The notes beneath the pieces are model-generated. The model searched no databases. It saw nothing but the letters and a program-made list of their open reading frames with translations, and was not told where the DNA came from. Below are positions 60,713-64,000 of a stretch of DNA of 64,000 bases, one piece after another. This DNA is from Cellulophaga algicola DSM 14237 (GTDB lineage Bacteria > Bacteroidota > Bacteroidia > Flavobacteriales > Flavobacteriaceae), in contig NC_014934.1 of assembly GCF_000186265.1 (NCBI RefSeq), forward strand, positions 3,782,001 through 3,846,000. The letters are read 5' to 3'. The first letter of the stretch is position 1; each line of letters starts with the position of its first letter. The position numbers and the translations under genes were made by a program.

Positions 60713-60880
60713 TAATTTTTATTTTGAATTACTAATCTACGGATATTCATTTATAGCGCTGTGTATTAAAACGTCTATAAATTCATTTCTAGTATAATAA
60801 AATCGATACCTGCCTCAGTATAGGTTTTATTAGTTTCTTTGTCCCGTCCTGAAATAAGTTGACACAAAATCGACTTATTT

Positions 60881-61273
60881 ATGAAACATTCAATTATTAC
60901 GGTAGACAAGCGTACCCAACGCGATTATAATTTGGGCTTTAAATTAAGTGTTGTCCATCAGGTTGAAAAAGGCGAAATGACTTATAAGCAGGCGCAAAAG
61001 GCTTATGGTATTCAAGGTAGAAGTACTGTTTTGGTTTGGTTGAGAAAACATGGTACATTAGATTGGACTAAACCAATACGCCATCAAATGCCAAAATCAA
61101 AAGAAACACCTGCCCAAAAAATCAAACGCTTGGAGAGAGAGCTTTCCGATGAAAAACTCAGGAACAAAATTCTCAATACTATGATTGACATCTCCGATAA
61201 ACAGTATTGTACCGCTATCAGAAAAAAGCATTCGCCCAATCAATCCAGCGCATCCGACAAGAACAACGATTAA
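60881..61273 (+). CDS. IS3 transposase OrfA
   Basis: 130 residues: helix-turn-helix (YNLGFKLSVVHQVEKGEMTYKQAQKAYGIQGRSTVLVWLRKHGTLDW) and a leucine-rich coiled coil (KIKRLERELSDEKLRNKILNTMIDISDKQ). It overlaps orfB by 67 bp in the -1 frame, with the pair expressed as a frameshift fusion. Confidence 0.9.
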   Translation: MKHSIITVDKRTQRDYNLGFKLSVVHQVEKGEMTYKQAQKAYGIQGRSTVLVWLRKHGTLDWTKPIRHQMPKSKETPAQKIKRLERELSDEKLRNKILNTMIDISDKQYCTAIRKKHSPNQSSASDKNND

Positions 61274-62109
61274 GTTTATCTCGTTGTTGTCGATTGTTTG
61301 GGGTAAGTAGACAAGCGGTCTATCAAGCAGAAAAACGGATTATAAAAAGAGAACAGGAGTTTATAAAAGTAAAGAACTTGGTTGAAGGTGTTCGCAAGGA
61401 TATGCCCCGGCTCGGTACACGAAAGCTGTATTACCTGTTAAAGGAAGAATTCGCAAAGCACAATTTAAAAATAGGAAGAGATGCCCTGTTTGGATATTTG
61501 CGCTCGGAATCGATGCTGATAAGGCCAAGGAAGAATTACACCAAGACAACAAACTCTAAACATTGGCTTAGAAAACATCCTAATCTGATGAAAGAAATCA
61601 AAGTTTCCAGACCAGAAGAGTTCTTCGTCAGTGACATTACATATATCAAAAGTAGAGAGCGGACACATTATCTATCCTTGGTAACCGATGCCTATAGTAG
61701 AAAAATAATGGGATATCACCTTAGTGATGATATGAGTGCCGAAAATGTGGTAAAAGCAGTAAGAATGGCTAAAAACAATAGATTGACAAGTAAAGATCTA
61801 ATTCATCATTCCGATAGAGGATTGCAGTATTGCTCCGGCATATACCAAAAAGAACTAAGGCTAAGCAATATGACTCCGTCAATGACAGATGGTTATGATT
61901 GCTACCAAAATGCATTGGCAGAACGAATCAACGGCATATTGAAAGGGGAATTCCTAATCTATAAATGTAACACTGGCAAAGAGTTGAAAAAGCTTATAGC
62001 AGAATCAATAAAAACGTATAACAACAAAAGACCACACTTGAGTCTAAAATATAAAACACCTAACTTTGTACATAACAAAAAACCAGAGAAGCTAGCTTCT
62101 CTGGTTTAA
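61207..62109 (+). CDS. IS3 transposase OrfB
   Basis: 300 residues: helix-turn-helix (QRLSLSRCCRLFGVSRQAVYQAEKR), then rve core with FVSDITYIKS, HHSDRGLQYCSGIYQKEL and NALAERINGILKGEFL as DDE residues. Ends in a hairpin (AACCAGAGAAGC/GCTTCTCTGGTT, 62081-62106) acting as terminator within the last codons. Intact. Confidence 0.92.
   Translation: MYRYQKKAFAQSIQRIRQEQRLSLSRCCRLFGVSRQAVYQAEKRIIKREQEFIKVKNLVEGVRKDMPRLGTRKLYYLLKEEFAKHNLKIGRDALFGYLRSESMLIRPRKNYTKTTNSKHWLRKHPNLMKEIKVSRPEEFFVSDITYIKSRERTHYLSLVTDAYSRKIMGYHLSDDMSAENVVKAVRMAKNNRLTSKDLIHHSDRGLQYCSGIYQKELRLSNMTPSMTDGYDCYQNALAERINGILKGEFLIYKCNTGKELKKLIAESIKTYNNKRPHLSLKYKTPNFVHNKKPEKLASLV
62081..62106 (+). terminator. Terminator hairpin at the end of IS3 orfB
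   Basis: Perfect stem AACCAGAGAAGC/GCTTCTCTGGTT overlapping the last codons of orfB, followed by T and A residues. Confidence 0.65.
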
Positions 62110-62129
62110 TATTAATTATTTAAAAACTG

Positions 62130-62498
62130 TCAACCTATTTTAGGACGACTCACTTCTAAGCCAAATTTTTTGTAATAACTGGTTTTGTTAGCTCTAGCAT
62201 TACACCACAATTTTTTGGCATTGTTCTTTTTTGCGTAGGTAATTATAAAATCTAGAAGCTTAGAAGCATGGCCTTGACCTTGCTCAGATTCTAAGGTAGC
62301 AAGCTTACGAAATTGGGCACTATCATTTTCAAAAAACAGAGAAACTACAGTGACGTTTTTTGCTTTCTTTACTACTGCAAAGTGCGTGCCTTCTTGGTCT
62401 TTTGGCAGTTTTATATACTCAAAAGGATGATTAGGGTACATCACCTTATGCCGCAGAGGATAGGTCTCCTCTGCGGTAATTTCTTTTATTTCAATCAT
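62130..62498 (-). CDS. GNAT N-acetyltransferase, C-terminus formed by IS3 end
   Basis: 122 residues: EITAEETYPLRHKVMYPNHPFEYIKLPKDQEGTHFAVVKKAKNVTVVSLFFENDSAQFRKLATLESEQGQGHASKLLDFIITYAKKNNAKKLWCNARANKTSYYKKFGLE. This is a complete GNAT acetyl-CoA fold (motif A RKLATLESEQGQGHASKLL). The last codons SRPKIG are encoded by the IS end (GTCCTAAAATAGG), so the native C-terminus has been replaced. Probably partly functional; substrate unknown. Confidence 0.85.
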   Translation of the reverse strand: MIEIKEITAEETYPLRHKVMYPNHPFEYIKLPKDQEGTHFAVVKKAKNVTVVSLFFENDSAQFRKLATLESEQGQGHASKLLDFIITYAKKNNAKKLWCNARANKTSYYKKFGLEVSRPKIG

Positions 62499-62499
62499 T

Positions 62500-63159
62500 T
62501 TATTCGTCTCTATAACGGGTCATAATTTCTTTAAATAACTCTCCCGTAGAAGGCGGGGTGTAAGATATAGCATTGGCACCAGCTTCTATGGCTTGAAATA
62601 TAGTATCCTCAGATTTTCCTCCAGTAGCTAAAATAGCAACATTCGGATCTATGTCTTTAATTCTTTTAATAATATCTGTAGTCTTACTAGCTCCGGAAAC
62701 GTTAAATATATCTACGCCCGCTTTAATCCTGCCGCGAATATCATCTTTATCAGATACGATTGTTATGGTAACGGGAATATCTATTTTTTCTTTTAATTCT
62801 GCAATTAAACTATTTGGAGTGGGTTTGTTGAGCACAACCCCCATTGCACCTTGAAATTCCGCATGTATGGCTAACTCCAAAGAACGAATCCCTGTGGTAA
62901 GTCCGCCACCTACACCACAAAAAATAGGTTTATCTGCTGCTAAAATAAGGGCATTGGAAATTACAGGTTGGGGTGTAAATGGGTAGACGGCTATGATTGC
63001 ATTTGCATTGGTGTTTCTGATAATCGCCACATCGGTGCTGAATAAAAACGATTTTAATACCTGGCCAAAAACACTAATTCCTGAGCATTGATCGATAATT
63101 TCTGGTACTGTTACGATGTTTCTTCTAAGGCGACTGCCAAACGATGGGATTTTATCCAT
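62500..63159 (-). CDS. TIM-barrel protein (phosphate-binding, hydrolase or DUF561-like)
   Basis: 219 residues from ATG 63159 (MDKIPSFGSRLRRNIVTVPEI). Repeating beta/alpha pattern with GVGGGLTTGIRSLELAIHAEFQGAMGVVLNKPTPNSLIAELKEKIDIPVTITIVSDKDDIRGRIKAGVDIFNVSGASKTTDIIKRI and a terminal Gly-rich phosphate loop (ILATGGKSEDTIFQAIEAGANAISYTPPSTGELF), as in HisA/HisF-like or PcrB-type barrels. The precise enzyme is not identified. Immediately adjacent to the GNAT gene. Confidence 0.72.
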   Translation of the reverse strand: MDKIPSFGSRLRRNIVTVPEIIDQCSGISVFGQVLKSFLFSTDVAIIRNTNANAIIAVYPFTPQPVISNALILAADKPIFCGVGGGLTTGIRSLELAIHAEFQGAMGVVLNKPTPNSLIAELKEKIDIPVTITIVSDKDDIRGRIKAGVDIFNVSGASKTTDIIKRIKDIDPNVAILATGGKSEDTIFQAIEAGANAISYTPPSTGELFKEIMTRYRDE

Positions 63160-63249
63160 AAGATTCACGAATCTTTTTAATCAAGAATTCAAGATTAAAG
63201 ATATAGTAAATTATTATTTACTATATAACTTTAACATCATGAGTTTAAT

Positions 63250-64000
63250 TTAAGATAAAGCTTCTTTATACGTTTTTAAGCAACGTTCTCTTGCCATCTT
63301 ATGATCCACCATTTTATCAGGATAGCTCAATTCTTGTAAATCTGAAACCCATGTGTTGATGTATTCTTTTTGTTTATCAAATTTATCCACCTGTGTCATT
63401 GGGTTAAAAATTCTAAAATACGGAGCAGCATCAACACCACTACCAGCAGCCCATTGCCAATTACCAACATTAGCACTTAAATCAAAGTCTAAAAGTTTTT
63501 CAGCAAAATAAGCTTCTCCCCAACGCCAATCTATTAATAAGTGTTTACATAAAAAACTAGCCACCAACATACGCACTCTATTGTGCATGTATCCTGTAGT
63601 ATTTAGTTCACGCATACCAGCATCGACCAGAGCATAACCCGTTTCTCCATTTTTCCATTTTTCAAATTCAGCTTCATTGTTACGCCATTCAATTCGGTCA
63701 TATTTTGGTCTAAAAGCATTTTTAGTTGTATGAGGGAAATGCCAGAGAATTTGCATAAAAAATTCTCTCCAGATGAGCTCACTCCAAAAAACTTCATTTT
63801 TCTCAGCGATAGCGCGTTTTGTTATTTCACGAATAGAAACGCTGCCAAAGCGTAAATGTGGTCCTAAACGTGAAGTTCCATTTTCAATAGCAGGGTAGTT
63901 GCGGGTATCCTCATAATTTTGAATCACTTTAGAACCTGCGCTATAGTTGGGGACTTTTATTTTAGAAGTTTCAAATCCCATATCAGATAGACTCAAATTA
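63250..64000 (-). CDS. Deoxyribodipyrimidine photolyase / cryptochrome, 5' part beyond window
   Basis: At least 250 residues, C-terminal FAD domain: ENGTSRLGPHLRFGSVSIREI (FAD contacts), SELIWREFFMQILWHFPHTTKNAFRPKYDRIEW, DAGMRELNTTGYMHNRVRMLVASFLCKHLLIDWRWGEAYFAEKLLDFDLSANVGNWQWAAGSGVDAAPYFRIFNPMTQ. The frame remains open at the right edge, so the antenna domain lies outside. Repairs UV dimers with light; CPD photolyase or FeS-free cryptochrome cannot be separated here. Confidence 0.93.
   Translation of the reverse strand, partial: NLSLSDMGFETSKIKVPNYSAGSKVIQNYEDTRNYPAIENGTSRLGPHLRFGSVSIREITKRAIAEKNEVFWSELIWREFFMQILWHFPHTTKNAFRPKYDRIEWRNNEAEFEKWKNGETGYALVDAGMRELNTTGYMHNRVRMLVASFLCKHLLIDWRWGEAYFAEKLLDFDLSANVGNWQWAAGSGVDAAPYFRIFNPMTQVDKFDKQKEYINTWVSDLQELSYPDKMVDHKMARERCLKTYKEALS

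Larger units (their letters stand above)
60845..62147 (+). mobile_element. IS3-family insertion sequence (third)
   Basis: About 1303 bp. Inverted ends CGTCCTGAAATAAGTTGACA and CGTCCTAAAATAGGTTGACA. OrfA and OrfB overlap in the -1 arrangement. No convincing target duplication seen. Its right end supplies the last codons of the adjacent GNAT gene. Confidence 0.87.

Overview
The window reads as a chromosome segment of a marine-type Flavobacteriaceae (Bacteroidota). Evidence: very AT-rich DNA; TAnnTTTG -7 boxes; Bacteroidota lipoprotein signals; a housekeeping block with START-like, DUF493, DUF4290 and murA genes; type VI carrier proteins of the Bacteroidota type (TssD, DUF4280); and IS3 and IS1595 transposons. 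Species cannot be named from sequence alone.

Bases 1-39241 are one integron-like gene-cassette array. Every native gene here lies on the minus strand. Only the IS3 transposase and a group II intron ORF are on plus. Between units lie 24 long imperfect palindromes of about 130 or about 190-200 bp, each flanked on the plus strand by AACG (R' side) and GTTA/GTTG (R'' side). The first 8-10 bases of each complete unit are complementary to its last 8-10 bases (for example GTTATCTGCA...TGCAGATAAC), so a circularised unit would restore a fully paired attC. Two units are duplicated with breakpoints at AACG, and one gene-less unit occurs three times. At the head of the array (39242-40369) sits a 375-aa tyrosine recombinase in the same orientation. 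An attI-like palindrome separates it from the first cassette. The recombinase lacks the insert that defines canonical IntI, so this looks like an integron built on a Xer-type integrase.

Cargo from the integrase outwards: small membrane, lipoprotein and hypothetical genes (39-22 kb), including a three-gene serine hydrolase/AraC cassette; the gene-less cassettes; an 8.2-kb cassette with a whole type I restriction-modification operon (12.66-20.85 kb); a HigBA-type toxin-antitoxin cassette; and at the distal end three consecutive type VI secretion carrier/effector/candidate-immunity cassettes (carriers TssD, DUF4280, PAAR). An IS3 element splits tssD. A group II intron sits inside the attC between the PAAR and DUF4280 cassettes.

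Bases 40455-64000 are ordinary chromosome: tRNA-Met, then START-like, aminotransferase IV, YqgE, HU, fmt-recQ-ATPase, DUF493, DUF4290 and murA. After murA comes a more accessory stretch with three insertion sequences. One IS3 splits a small gene, an IS1595 splits a TetR-linked short-chain dehydrogenase, and another IS3 abuts a GNAT gene. The stretch also holds a possible restriction-endonuclease-fold protein, a cyclophilin, a PAS protein, pirin, a VOC protein and a partial photolyase.
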